This document shows, piece after piece, positions 25,601 to 37,723 of a DNA stretch of 64,000 nt. Origin of the DNA: Sinotaia quadrata. Lineage: Eukaryota > Mollusca > Gastropoda > Architaenioglossa > Viviparidae. The notes under the pieces were generated by a model. It was not told the DNA's origin. It did not search any database and saw nothing but the letters and a program-made list of their open reading frames with translations. Both the position numbers and the translations under genes were made by a program. The DNA lies in NCBI GenBank assembly GCA_028829895.1, contig CM054178.1, positions 21,298,006 to 21,362,005 of the forward strand. Reading direction: 5' to 3'. Every line of letters starts with the position of its first letter. The first letter of the stretch is position 1.

Positions 25601-28264
25601 ATTTATGATGGTTGATATTCTGTCACTGGAAGACAAATAAGGTTTCCACATGATGACGTTATAGTTTTTATCTCATTTTAAATAAATATATGTCCAGATT
25701 AAGTTAGTAACTTAGGTTAATATAGAAAATATATATCCATTGTGATGAGATAATTATATTGCTTGCTTTAAAATATTCTTTTCAGATAAAATACATCTCA
25801 ACCCCTTTACTTTCTAAGTTTTCAGCAGAAACAGGCTTTTTATGTATTTCAAACTCCTATAACATCAACATTTAATTTATTTCTTTTCTTATGTTTTATA
25901 TGAGCATTAGGCCCTGTTGTAGACTTTAACATGTAAAATAATTAGATTTAATCCACTTCATTTTTGCACTTCATGTCCCAAAATGGTACACTCGCCCAGA
26001 GAATGAGCCATATGCACATAATTCAGCAGTGTGCTCTTAACGTTCATCCTTGGACCTAGTCTTGGGTTATAGTGTGAAGGCCTATGTCTTATTAATAGAG
26101 CCAATCAGATATCAGTCTGGTAACACCATTATTTGTGATATGTTTAATGGGCTTGACCCCTCTTGTATTTATTATTAGTTACCTTGAATAAATATCCAGA
26201 ATGTTAATATATATTTTAGATAATTATTTGATCGTGGCGAGCAGACCCACTCAACTATATTTCAGAACTGTCTAGTTTAAGCTCCTTTTCTAAAAATTGT
26301 TGTTTTGCTTATTCATCTGCCAGATGGTTTAAAAAGAAAACTGTTTCTATCATAATCTTAATTCACACGTGGAAATAGTCCTACAGTTGGTATAACTGAA
26401 GAAATGTGATTGCGATTCAGGCCTTTGGCCACAGTTTGTCTAAAATTCTTTTCTTCCTCAGTTTAGACTTGATGAACATTGTCACTGCTGCTTTCCCCAA
26501 CCTATCTCCCAAGAGAAAAAAGGAGAAAGTTTGTAGATCCATCACTTCTGTATATTATGATAAAATGCTGTACCTGTTCTTATGCATGTACTTGTTCCGG
26601 TGCAAACTTGGCTATAAAGAGATTTTTTCAGAAACCAGTTCCCATGTCTGATACAAGTTTACTGTAAGTCTAATCTTGTGTAATAATTTTGTTATTTTAA
26701 TTGATTTTAGCCTTTGCTTTTCTTTTCAATTTTTGAAACTCTATTATATTGCTGTTTAGAGAAGATGCATATGTTGCATATATGCATAAATTAGTTTTAG
26801 TATGTGTTGCACAGGAAGCTCAAAAGCACAATTGAGGAATACACTACGCGGGTTGGACAACAGGCAGTAGTGCTGTGCTGTACACCTGGTCGGCCAAACA
26901 ATCAGTCCACTTCTACATTTAAGGTGTTTGGGTCACAACCTTTAGAACGGGTGGTGAGTTAAACTATTTCTATACTAAATACATAGTAAGCTTGATTTCA
27001 CAAACCATATAATTATATGTAAGAAGACAATGCAGTTAAATTTCTTTTCCAGGAATCTAGCCTAAGATGAATATCTTTTCATTATCAAAAACTGAAATGT
27101 TATCAGTTTTTTAATGTTGCCAAATAAGTATAGATGAATAAAATGGTTGGGTCAGGCATTATTATTGTATGTGAAAGCTATGAAATACATGTACCATGTA
27201 TACTTAAGTACAAGTTGATAGCATAAGTCAGAAACTACTGTTTGTTTCCCAAATTAACTCTCTTCAAATGGCAACATAGAAAACTTGATGAGGCATGATT
27301 GACTCCTAAACTTATTTACAAAATATTACTTTTTAAATATTTTACTTTAAAAGCCAGTTGTACATTAATTTATGTAACTAATCTTTTAAAAAATTATATT
27401 TTATTATTTAATGCTCAAAATCTCATGTTAAAAATCATAAACAAAGGATGCGTCCTTGACTGCCATCTTGAATTTTTCATGAATTATGGAATTACACTCC
27501 CTTCAAGAAAATCGTTCTAATTAATTCTGATTCTGATTAAGAGCCTGATACCTAGCTGGATTCAGGTGGTAGTGATGGAGGAAACCTCACTTGAGTCTGG
27601 AGAATATATTATTGCTCCAGGTTTGATCAGGAATGCTCCAAAGAGAGAAAGGTTCATTCATTTCTTGTATGTAAATTTTCTATAGCATCAGTCAAAGGTC
27701 AGTTTATATTAAATTTTTATTCCTTGCAGTTATTTTTTATACTTCCAGTTGCAAAATTACTTATTTAACCCTTTACTGGGCACAGCGTCTTATTAGACAA
27801 AACGTCCAAAAGCATCCATAACAACCAGTTTTCCTTTCCTCACACGTCGTTCGATAAATCGTGAGACTTCCGTTTGCCTACTTCCTGTGTAGTCGATTCT
27901 GCGATAATTGAAGTGCATTTCGAAACGTTTTCTCTTTCATGCATTCATTTTTTCATAAACTTTTCTTTCTTTTTTTCACATTTTATTATTATAACTTATG
28001 AATGCTAACTAAAAAACATTTTAATGACAGCTTACTATAATCATGAGGCTTATGTTTATATTGGAAAGATGCTTGTAATTAGTATCAGAGAAGTAGAGGA
28101 CAAACAACAGTATCAGCACATGCCACTTTTATGACCATATAATTTTGAACTGGGGGTACAGCTGTTGCTGATCAAAACAAATAAATTTCTCCTCATACTC
28201 ATATATGTGATAAAATAATTCTGCATTAAAAATAAAATGATTTGCTGCTTGCACACATAAGCAT

Positions 28265-28306
<42 letters not shown>

Positions 28307-31300
28307 ATCATTTCAAATAGAAAAACCTACTTGGCTGCCAATTTTTTTAATTATTTTATTTATGAATGTATGTTAAATTTTAGATTTGAAATTTTGATGA
28401 TACAATTTTGTTTTCCTATCAGATACGAAGTTGTCGTCCTATGATTATTCAAGAACTTGAATCCTCTTTACAAGACCAGGCACCTCAGAATCATGCAGAT
28501 GGTGCCCATCTGCATGAATTACCCCCATTAGTAATTGATGGCATTCCTACACCCATTGATAAAATGACTCAGGTGAGTTGTGGTAGTATATTATCTGGCC
28601 AGGCAAAATGAGTTCTAAGGTGACATTTTTTTTAGTTAAAAGCACTTTTGAATTTGTCAACAATTCTCATTAATATCACAGTAGAATCATCATTCTAACT
28701 TTAAAATTGATGAAGTTACAAGCATTTGAAGTAATTGTTTATGCCAGAAGCCAATTTCTGAAAATTGGATTGAAAGATTTAGCACAGAATCTCACATTTT
28801 AACATTGTTTATGAGCAAAATTGCCCTAAGAAAGCTTGTCACTGACTTTTTTTGTGTGTCTAATTCTTAAAATGTGTCATTCCAAAGGTTTTCCAATGAT
28901 GTATAACTCAAGGGGTTCTCTTTGGATGACTGAAAGTTCATATGTGTAGAGTTAAATTTATAAATTTACATCAACATTTCATACTAATTCTTGCTCAACA
29001 CAAAGTATGCATCTATAGAAGTGAAATTAACAAAAATATCAGAATGAATTGACAGACCTTTTAAATTTTCAGTATTCATTTCTGATCATTTTTACTGAAT
29101 GAGGACTCATTTGGCCGGATTGGGCCACATATTTTTAATCTTTTATCGCTTACCGATAATTGAATGGGTCAGTGTGCTAAAAAATGAAAAGCGACTGTAA
29201 TTAATTATCAATGGATTTTAAAATTTTAAATTACTACCTATTATAGACATACTAAGGAATCTTAAAAGTATTATTTTAAATGTATTTAAAATTCAAAAAC
29301 AAAGAAATAATACAAAGTTTCCTTATCTTTTTGTTGAACTTGCGGACGTTTTCTCCATTTTTTTTTTTTTACTAGTCTACTAAATAATTAAGAGCAAGTA
29401 TAATTCATACAATTCTAAAATGATTTTCAAAATGAATATTATGGGGGACATTTTTTAAGTATTTATTTAAATTTAGTTACTGAACGTGTTGTGGTTATTA
29501 TTTCAAATTTTAAAAAAAAAAAATAACTAGTTTTCTTACCTTTATCTTGTGTTGACCTTTGTCAATTTGTTAGTTGTTTCCTTGAATAAAATCCAAAGAA
29601 AACGATTTATGTTAATTACCACTTGAATATAATATAAAATAATAATTGTTCTTGTGTAAATATTCACTATTTCCTGGGAAAATTGGATGCTTTTGAACAA
29701 AACAAAAGTGTCGCACGAAAGCCATGGTGCTTTTTTTTATTATCACATGGTCACATCCAAAATTTCAGTAGGCCAGTTGAATTTCTCTACAATTTATTAG
29801 AATTAACCACACAATAAAGTTCGTTAGGTAGGATCAAGCAAACAACTGAAAATCATCCTCGAAACGTGCCATATCTGACAAAAAGTTCAATTCAAAATGG
29901 TGGCTCAGCTTCAACAAGCGTGGGATAGTGGGAAATTTCTGCACTTTCAATGATATGACCTTTCTAAAAATAGTTAGCCAATGATAAAATTTAGAGCAGA
30001 TTGGCTGCTGAAGCCAAACATCTTTCTCCTTCACCTTGATTGTTATTTTTTTAAATGTACCATCGCTTACACTGAGCAAGCGAGAAGCCTTTTCAGGTTT
30101 CATGACGGACAAAAACATGACGTCATGAGGCCTTATAAGGTTTCCTGTCATACAATGGGTTAGTGTAAAGCACTTGTCATTCCTTGCTAACTGTGGCTCA
30201 AAATATTATAGTAGTACTCACCCCACCCCCTTCCGCTAACAGTTTACACATACAAATAGACAAGCATTCCAAAAATAGCTAATACCAAATAGAATATCAT
30301 GAATATTAATAAAATATTAATAAATCATCAGATAAACAATTAGAAAAGGCATCAGTTATGAAATTAATTACTGGGTGAAATTTTGCATCTTTACACGATG
30401 GCTTTGTTTCTAGCTGTTGTAAATTCAAATGATCTAATAGCTCTATATTATTAATTACTGATATGTAGCAGGTTTTGCATTTTAGGTTTATAAATATGTC
30501 CCCATTTTCAAACATTACAAAAATTTTCATGTTAATAATTTGGAATATGGTTAAAAGTATTAAGGTATTACTGCTTGTAGATTTAATTTGTTTTGACTTG
30601 AGATATACTCTGCATTACCATTATATATCACATAGATCAATTTACTGTACTTATACTTTTAATTTGCATTGTATGGTTTGAGGATTTATTTATAAGTGTA
30701 GGAATAGTTGTTATTAAACACATCATCATTAGCTGCAAACTTGTTAAAAATATTTACTGTCTTCCATTTAGTTCAATTTCGACATAATTAGATTATACAT
30801 TTTTTAATCTTTCTAATTTTATCAAATTCAGGGTTTGGCTTATATTGTTATCAACTTATTTTTTAGCATATACAATAAATAGAATTATCCTTTATGCTGA
30901 GATTCATTTTAATAGCATTAGGTAAGTAAAGAGATTAAAACATTTGTTGAGTTTTTTCTTTTTTTCTGACATACCAGGCTCAGTTAAGAAATTTCATTCC
31001 TGAAATGCTAAAATATTCCACTGGCCGCAGTAAACCAGGTTGGGGCAAACCAGAGTGCCGTCCAGTGTGGTGGCCTAATGATTTACCCTGGGCAAATGTA
31101 AGAAGTGATGCTCGTACAGAAGAGGATAAGAAGAGGGTAAGCTGAAATTTAAACTATCAAGTTATATCATACAGCATGAAAATTTAAAGCATATATTATA
31201 GGTACACAACACAAAACTATTACTGGAGTCAACTGTATAGAGATGCCCTCAAGTGTTTTGAGTGGTTTATATAAAATCTGATACACCAAAGAAGGATTAG

Positions 31301-34085
31301 AACTCATTACAACTTTATTAAAAGAAAAACGGGAGGTTTTCTGCATCAAAATTTCTTTGATTGGTAACTCTGTGTGAGTTAGTAAATATTTCATTGAGAT
31401 CAAAATTGTAAACTTAATGCATCAGTAAGCCTCATCTTTGTTCACATGGCTAATTATAACTATTGTCCTAATGAAAACCATTTAGTGAAGTAAAACCATT
31501 GGAGTTGATTTTGTATTCTTCACCTATAAAATATGAATTTTCAACTTGCAGTGATTTATTTTTTCATTGACTAGCTATTGTTTTGTTTACAGTATAGCCA
31601 ATTTTATATCTCTCTATATTATTTCCATTAAATTTTTTCATAATCTCAATATTATCTGTGGGCTTAGTTAGTAGTTAGTATAAATACACTAGAAATTTTG
31701 TAGCATTCACACTCTAGTTAGCATTACTTTTATGTTTGCATTACTTCCTGTTTTTTATCATGTAAAGTGAGAGCTGATTTTAATTAAAATCTACTTTTGA
31801 ATTTATCTTCATTGATTTTGTTATATTGTTTACTTTTGTCGCTGTAGATATTGCTGTATATAGCTATATTTAGGTTCTAATTTTATTCTCTAACCCATCT
31901 GTTTTTTTTTTGTTTTGTGTGAATTGATAATCCAACTCTTAATATCTTTTCCTTTTCAATCATTGTTGTAGCATTGATTTTGTTCTCCTTAACTATCACA
32001 TACCTAATGAATAGTTCTTAACTTCTTTTGTTGTTCCAATTTGTCAAAATCAGGTTTCATGGACAGAAGCACTTAGAACAATTGTTAAGAACTGTTACAA
32101 ACATCATGGCCGGGAAGACCTGCTACATGTATTCAGCGATGAAGTTTGCATGTCTTCAACTCCCCAAGCATCACACTTTCCTGGCACAGTTGTACAGACC
32201 ATAAATAATCCTGATGGTACAGTTTCCATAATACATATTGACACAGGTCCTACTGGTAACTCTGTGGTCACGTTACCAGATGGTACACAGGCCACAGTGG
32301 TACAAGCAGTAACAACCCAGCATCAGGTAACATGGGTATGCTGCATTTCATACCTACTTATTTATATTAGCAAATGTAATCCAAGTTTATATGCACTCTT
32401 TGCATAGGATGACCTCTTTAGTAAAGATCTGGAAAGATGTTTTCCATTAGATCACTGACAGCTTGCATTTGGCTATAATGCGAGAGGTAAGTGCCCCTTT
32501 ATTTTGGCATGGAAGAAGTAAGGAAGCATTTTTATGCATGTTTAAGTGTATAGAACATATTTTTTTATTCATCCATTCTGTGCATAACATCAGTTTTTAC
32601 ATCTCTGGTGTATTATAGTATTTATATTAAAAAAAAGTTTGAATTGATTTTATTATTATAAAACTTAAGTTGTTGAATCATTTCAATTACAAAGGGTTCA
32701 TAAATTCACTCTTAATTGCTTAAGGAATATCTACATATATGTGATCTACTTAAGTCATATAGTATAGGTTTCCTTCCTTCTTCATGCACATTGAAGTTTG
32801 TCCTCATCACCTAGTGGGTCTCTTTTTAGTTCTTAGCATTATTTAGTTTCTTAAATTTTATTCAGCCACAAATTTTGCCAGATACAGCTTGAAAGCAGTA
32901 ATTTAATGTTTAGCATCTAGTTATATTGGTAGTGCTAAAGTTTTATGACATGAAGGACATTTTTCCCCCCCTTTTTTTTGTGGCTAGAAAAAAAATTAAA
33001 ACATAAATTGTCTAAATAAATTGCTCTTGTTGATCTGTACCCTGATGTCTTTGTCTTACTGTCAAAAGCATGAAGCTACACAGGCAGTGCAAACCTTAGC
33101 AGAAGTAGCAGCCAGCCATCAGGATGGTGTTGGGGTGACTCCTGTCTCTGTGGAAATGGCTGATGGGACTGCAACTGTTACAGCCCTCACTGGTGCTTCC
33201 ATTGGCCAGAATGGCCAGATCATCTTAACTGGAGATGGTGCTATTGGAGGATTGTCAGGTCTGTGGCTTTCATGCCTTGGAGTAGGTGGAGAGAGGATTC
33301 AGTATGTGTACTAGCTTATGAGAGAGTGTGGGGGGGGTTACACTTGCAGACATGGTTGGCTAGAGTCACTTGTGATACTCCTACTCGCTTGTTTGAAGAA
33401 ATTCTGTGATTGTGAGACTTTTGTTTATGATTGCTTTTGATAGCAAAAAGAGACAAATTTTTATGTTGTCAATCTGCTGCAGTACACAAAGCAGTTGGAG
33501 TTTTCTGAGTTCTTTTAGGAAAATAAATTGTGATTTCAATGTTACTGTGATAAAACACTGTGTTTTCAAATGTTAAAACATGAACTGCTTAGTGCCTTGT
33601 ATGGCATGATACTTTATTGTGCAGAATAAGTTTCTGTCCATCCACTGACTAAAAAAGAAAGAAAAATGCATGATTTATAAGTGTAAGTTTGATATCTAGT
33701 AAGATACTTCACACAAAAATATTCCGTTAATGATACCATTGTTTTAAGTGATGACAATGAAATCTGTTAAAGTTTGTGAACTTTGACCACTGATATTGTC
33801 TCCCCCCTGTCAGTTTTACAGATGATTGCATATGTTCTCAACACTGTTTCGTCTTGGACACAAAGGTAATTTTGTATCCACCTTTGCCGTTTTTGCATGG
33901 CAGGTATTGTCACCATCCCTGCATCGGTGTACCAGTCAGTAACATCCATGGCACAGGTTACCGGGGACAACACCATCCATGTTGCCATGGCACCTGGAGC
34001 AGCTTTCCTTAAAACAGAAGTGCCTGATGCCACTCAGGCAGTTGAGGTATCTTCCATCGACCCCCATGGTCATGGGCCATCCTGA
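22499..34085 (+). CDS. NRF1: Nuclear respiratory factor 1, full coding region in 8 exons
   Basis: Joined exons: 22499-22679, 24139-24253, 26815-26953, 28423-28572, 30978-31136, 32054-32326, 33069-33258 and 33904-34085. All phases agree and give 462 residues (human about 503). NRF1 is a nuclear homodimeric transcription factor that binds GC-rich palindromes in promoters of respiratory-chain and housekeeping genes. Visible parts are an acidic Ser-rich N-terminus (residues 25-50), a GPVGIAAAAA segment and basic nuclear-localisation stretch (61-100), the conserved DNA-binding and dimerisation domain (about 61-280, including KYSTGRSKPGWGK and a WWPNDLPWANVRSD block), and a Gln/Thr/Val-rich activation region to the C-terminus. 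The start is the ATG at 22499 with A at -3. The frame is open upstream to the splice acceptor, so an extension from an earlier exon cannot be excluded. Every intron is GT-AG. Confidence 0.95.
22680..24138 (+). other. NRF1: NRF1 intron, no embedded feature seen
   Basis: AT-rich GT-AG intron of 1459 bp. No repeat or other gene was recognised. Confidence 0.8.
24139..24253 (+). CDS. NRF1: NRF1 exon: alanine run and nuclear-localisation segment
   Basis: Encodes residues 61-99: GPVGIAAAAAIATG, then the basic stretch KRKGHPHQFETNPSRRKRQQ and TRLLR. This covers the vertebrate NLS and the start of the DNA-binding domain. Phase 1 in, phase 2 out. Donor TAG/GTGAGT. Confidence 0.96.
24254..26814 (+). 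other. NRF1: NRF1 intron, no embedded feature seen
   Basis: GT-AG intron of 2561 bp, AT-rich and without tandem arrays. Short open frames near 26406-26667 are not recognisable. Confidence 0.8.
26815..26953 (+). CDS. NRF1: NRF1 exon: DNA-binding domain, first part
   Basis: Encodes residues 99-145, starting KLKSTIEEYTTRVGQQAVVL, which is nearly identical to vertebrate NRF1. A linker of about three extra residues (around RPNNQSTSTF) precedes KVFGSQPLERV. Acceptor CACAG, donor GTG/GTGAGT. Confidence 0.96.
26954..28422 (+). other. NRF1: NRF1 intron with CA repeat and piggyBac-like terminus
   Basis: GT-AG intron of 1469 bp. TTAA followed by CCCTTTACTGGG at 27765-27780 resembles a piggyBac-type transposon end and its target site. 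No partner end was found. A (CA)n run lies at 28266-28307. Confidence 0.75.
28266..28307. repeat. (CA)n microsatellite in NRF1 intron
   Basis: About 20 CA units with one CAA break near the right end. It is the only clear microsatellite inside NRF1 coding introns. Confidence 0.95.
28423..28572 (+). CDS. NRF1: NRF1 exon: DNA-binding domain, central part
   Basis: Fifty whole codons, residues 146-195. MIIQELESSLQDQAPQ and ELPPLVIDGIPTPIDKMTQ match the vertebrate MILEDLESAL...ELPPLTIDGIPVSVDKMTQ segment. Acceptor CTATCAG, donor CAG/GTGAGT. Confidence 0.96.
28573..30977 (+). other. NRF1: NRF1 intron with an unrecognised antisense open frame
   Basis: GT-AG intron of 2405 bp. On the minus strand 29834-30151 is open for 105 codons (Lys/Phe/Leu-rich) in a patch with more CpG than its surroundings. 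This suggests an old insertion, but I recognise no domain and see no clear termini. Confidence 0.7.
30978..31136 (+). CDS. NRF1: NRF1 exon: DNA-binding domain core
   Basis: Residues 196-248: AQLRNFIPEMLKYSTGRSKP, then GWGKPECRPVWWPNDLPWAN and VRSDARTEEDKKR. This is the most conserved block of the family and diagnostic for NRF1/erect wing. Acceptor TACCAG, donor AGG/GTAAGC. Confidence 0.97.
31137..32053 (+). other. NRF1: NRF1 intron, nothing embedded
   Basis: AT-rich GT-AG intron of 917 bp with a polypyrimidine-rich 3' end. Confidence 0.8.
32054..32326 (+). CDS. NRF1: NRF1 exon: end of DNA-binding domain, start of activation region
   Basis: Ninety-one codons, residues 249-339. VSWTEALRTIVKNCYKHHGR EDLL matches vertebrate NRF1 closely. 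The rest (TVVQTINNPDGTVSIIHIDT and on) corresponds to the TVVQTFSNPDGTVSLIQV part of the activation domain. Donor CAG/GTAACA. Confidence 0.96.
32327..33068 (+). other. NRF1: NRF1 intron, nothing embedded
   Basis: GT-AG intron of 742 bp. Its 3' end, CTGTCAAAAG, is a weaker acceptor than those of the other introns. Confidence 0.75.
33069..33258 (+). CDS. NRF1: NRF1 exon: activation domain
   Basis: Residues 340-402 plus one base. HEATQAVQTLAEVAASHQ and GQIILTGDGAIGGLSG match vertebrate SEATQAVASLAEAAVAASQ and GGGQIVLSGE blocks. The region is shorter than in vertebrates. The donor CAG/GTCTGT is weak. If it is not used, the frame reads 18 more codons to a stop near 33312. Confidence 0.93.
33259..33903 (+). 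other. NRF1: NRF1 last intron, nothing embedded
   Basis: Intron of 645 bp with a weak donor (GTCTGT) and a TTGCATGGCAG acceptor. Confidence 0.75.
33904..34085 (+). CDS. NRF1: NRF1 terminal coding exon
   Basis: Residues 403-462 to TGA at 34083-34085. IVTIPASVYQSVTSMAQ and IHVAMAPG correspond to vertebrate VQIPVSMYQTVVTSLAQ and VQVAMAP, and QAVEVSS to QAVEVVT. An internal GAG/GTATCT at 34046/34047 could act as an alternative donor just after QAVE. Confidence 0.94.
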
Positions 34086-37000
34086 TAAGAGTTTACTTCT
34101 TGGGGGTATCTTCAGTTTGGAACCTCTGGTATTTGTGACATCACATTATGTCTGCTTTTAATTTTTAAAAAAAATCTCTCTGAAGCATATTAACATTCAT
34201 TCTCGAAGTATTTAATATAATCCATCATATTACATCCTAAACTGACAAAATATCAAGAAACATGCCAAGTGGTCACCTTTTATTTGCAGCAGCTTTGTTA
34301 CATTGGGTTCATGGTGAACACATTTTCAACCCTTTAGGTCTACTTCAAACTTTTAGGCATTTTAGTTTTATGGATGCATGCTCCATCAACTTGTGGTCAC
34401 ATCTTATGTATCCTTGTTGCTAAATGCTTAGAATACATTTAATTTAATTAAATGTTTTGATTGCAATGGATTATTTTTAGCTGAAACTCCTTTTATAGGA
34501 AAGAAAATAAATCAGTAACTAAAATATTTACAGTATATCTCTGGGGTTTAAACTTGTTGCTAAATGTTCCTTGATTTTTTTTTCCCTCATGTACAGGACA
34601 ATTCCACTCATATGGCCAGTGTTAATGTGCCTCAGAGAAGTTGAGCAACTGTTATTTCATCTTAATAGTCATTTTATTACTTTTATTATTTTTAATTTAT
34701 TTGTTTATGTATAATTTTGATCAGAATTGGATTAGAGTGCAAATGGTACTAACAAGAGGCATAAATTTAGCATCTTTGAAACAAACTTTATGGAGATTTT
34801 AAAAAACATCGTTACTGGCTTTCCTGGGAAGAAAAAGATAACTAGATTTGTCTCTTTTAAAAAATGAATGAAGCTAATTTTTTGCTGCTCTACATGGTTT
34901 TTGAATAAATTTATTTTTTATGAGTCCTGCCTTTACAGCTTTAAAAACCCAAACAAAACAACCAATAACATATTGTCCTTATTTCAACTGAAAGTCATTT
35001 TGCAGAGAGGTTTTTTCACATTTCTGAAATGTTACAATCTAGGATCTACACTGAATTAATTTGTTTGGTGTTACACAGACATCCAGTCTATTATAAGTGT
35101 AGATAGAAGCTACATGATGAGTACTTGCAGATGGCCTGTTTTTAACTTAGCATGCTTTAATTTTTAAAAAAATGAAATTTTATGATGAATTAAGGATCGG
35201 TTTTTTCCCTTTTTATTATTAGTGTTTATTATAGGTGTCCAATAGTCATAAGAAAATTTATAAATACCTCGGGATAGGATATGCCATCCCAATCCTAAGC
35301 ATATGAAGAGACCTTAGATATTAAAATTCAACTTCATTTAATACCAACCAGTAAGCTTAAATATATACTCAATTTTAAAAAGTTTAGATTAAGTTATATC
35401 TGTTTAGATGTAATTTTGTATTCAGCTTAAATCAATCAAATGTGTTTAAATTAGATGCCAGACTACTTTTGTTAAAATCCAAACCTGAATATATACTGCA
35501 CATTGATCTTTAAGAATTAGCTGTTTCTATCTTCTTTTTTTTTAAAAATTTTAACAGGGGCTGCAACACCATGTGATATAAAAAATATACATGTAATTAA
35601 CTGCATAAAAAAAATATAATGCTCACATTACAGGTTAGAAAGATGCAGTTGTCATTAATACTCATAAATCAGCATCCTATTTTTATTCATAGTAAGCAGT
35701 AGCAACTCTCACAGACTAGACCATTCAAAATAGTACTTTGTGCAATTTTTTTTTTTACTTCTATGTGCCAATTTATGCTGTCCAAATAAGTTTGTAAGAA
35801 CATGACATATTGCTTGAATTTGTTTCCCCATTGTATAAATACATTAGTTGAAATTTACTATTAAATATTATTTATGAATGTTTATAACAATTAATTTGCT
35901 AAAATAAAATCATCCTTTTTACAAGACAGTGTAAGGGAATATATTTGTCACAATATATTGTTTGTGTTTGTAGATTTTTAAGACTGTTCTTTTTCAATGC
36001 ATTTACAAATTTAGGCAGAAAACAACTGATAAGACTGCTAGGACCTTCGGATGGAATATAATGGTTAAAAATAAAAACTTAAAACCATAAACTCAATAAT
36101 TTTGCGTTTTTTTGATTGAATATTTGCTGATCACCAAATTATTTATACTAAATTAGAAATTAAATAATGTTAGTTAACAGTAATATTTTTAAGAAGTGGG
36201 ATGAGTAGATTGATAGTCTTTACCAGGCAAGAAAATGGTGGACAACTAATAAAGAAAAACAATGTGTGCACCAAACATTCTTCTGTACAGAGAAAAGTCT
36301 ATTTTACATGATTTTTTTTTTAATATAATGGTGAATAGTTAAAGGCAGGCATAAGATGTGATCACATGCACTGAAAATAAGAAGCATGAGAATTTGACAA
36401 AATTTGGATAGTAAGAGCAATCTGTTATTTTTAAAAAATAAAATGGTTGGAGATCTACAAATTTTTTAAAGGTAATGATAATGTGCTAATCAAGCATTTA
36501 AATACTTTGATAGGTTTGAATTTGAAGTATCCCACAAAAGCCAGAAACTTTGTTTGCTGCAAGTTTTTTGTTGGGTAAATGCATTATAATTAGGTTTGTT
36601 GTCAGCATAGTAACGTCTTAAAGATACTAGTGCTTTCAATAAATTTTATGACCAGAGAATATCATATGAAGTTAGGATATCAAGGGTGAGCAGGAGAGAA
36701 AAGAAGAATCAACATTATCTAGCATCTTTCTTTGACCAAGTTAGGCTGACATAATTCATAATTTCAATCTCAAAATGACTTTAACAAGTGATTGTATTAT
36801 GCAGTGAACGGCATATTTGAGTAGAAAGTGTTTATAAAAAGTAGACACAAACAGGCATGTTCTTGCTCTCACATGCATACTACCACACACAAAACTATTG
36901 ATACTCATCTCACATACCACCTGGTTTTCAAGTTATTCCTTATACTTTGTTTCACAAGTTCCAGTTTGTTTATGTAATTTGCATTTCTTAGTGCACTGAC

Positions 37001-37235
37001 CTCATTTTGTTAGCATATATTAGTTGGACTCTAAATATTATAAATAAATTATCTTGTATCCAAATATTACATTTTTTCCAAAGTGATGCATGCTTGATTT
37101 TCTGATTTTGATTAAGTAATTATTACATCACATTTAACTTGAAAACAGAAGTATTATTATGTTCAACGTTTGAAAGTACTTTTCACTATTAAAATCTTAG
37201 GTCTCTTGTAAAATTATTTAAAGAAATACAAGATA
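34086..37235 (+). other. NRF1 3' UTR / convergent intergenic region
   Basis: AT-rich, without a recognised gene. AATAAA words occur from about 34505 onward. The true end of the NRF1 transcript cannot be read from sequence alone. Confidence 0.5.
34597..34644 (+). CDS. NRF1: Possible alternative NRF1 last exon (15 codons plus stop)
   Basis: A strong polypyrimidine tract and CATGTACAG acceptor precede 34597. Splicing from the internal donor at 34046/34047 joins in phase and would replace the last 13 residues after QAVE with DNSTHMASVNVPQRS and a TGA at 34642-34644. This is inferred from splice-site quality and phase only. The acceptor could equally serve a 3' UTR exon or be unused. Confidence 0.3.
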   Translation, partial: DNSTHMASVNVPQRS

Positions 37236-37723
37236 TACAAGGGTGGGTCAGTTAAATAAATTGAATTGACATACTAACATATGTACCCATCTTGTATTGT
37301 CAAAACAGGCCTCCCCTGTCAAATTGCACTGCAGTTGAATAGTGAAGTCTTGTTCACTTTTTTACTGTCAGGAGTCAAATCAAGTGAAATTTACCATAGA
37401 AAGTTAATACATAGGAACATACTTAATCAAAAATGTGTACAAATGGTATGAACTATTCAATGCCAGTTGCACAAATATAATAGATTAACATCGACTAGGT
37501 TGACTGGTCCAGCAACACCTCATATAATGCAATATGCTGTTGAAAATGTTTAGGAGAACCAGTGTATCACTGTTGGTGAAATTTGTGCTGAGTTGAATGT
37601 TAGCCAAGAAATATACCTCATGACATAGTGCATGATGAGCTACTGTCCACAAGATGTGCACCAGATGGATCTTCAAACTGCTGATGCTTAAATTTACTTT
37701 ATTTATACTGACTTACCCTCGTA
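37236..37723 (+). mobile_element. Mariner-type element, internally deleted, with transposase relic
   Basis: TA target sites flank inverted termini: TACAAGGGTGGGTCAGTTAA starts at 37236, and the right end reads, on the minus strand, TACGAGGGTAAGTCAGTATA from 37723. Between them lie broken pieces of a mariner-superfamily transposase N-terminal helix-turn-helix region in order: VYKWYELF (37435-37458), then ENQCITVGEICAELNVS (about 37554-37605), then HKMCTRWIFKLLM (37648-37686). Stops and frame changes separate them and the catalytic DDE/D core is missing. It is a 488-bp non-autonomous fossil. Confidence 0.85.

Noticed and set aside
27765..30165. A piggyBac-like element running from the TTAA-CCCTTTACTGGG end to a CAATGGGTTAG word near 30155
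   Set aside because: A genuine, conserved NRF1 exon (28423-28572) lies between the two ends, so a single insertion cannot span them. The right-hand word also lacks a TTAA. Only the left terminus is kept as a weak note.
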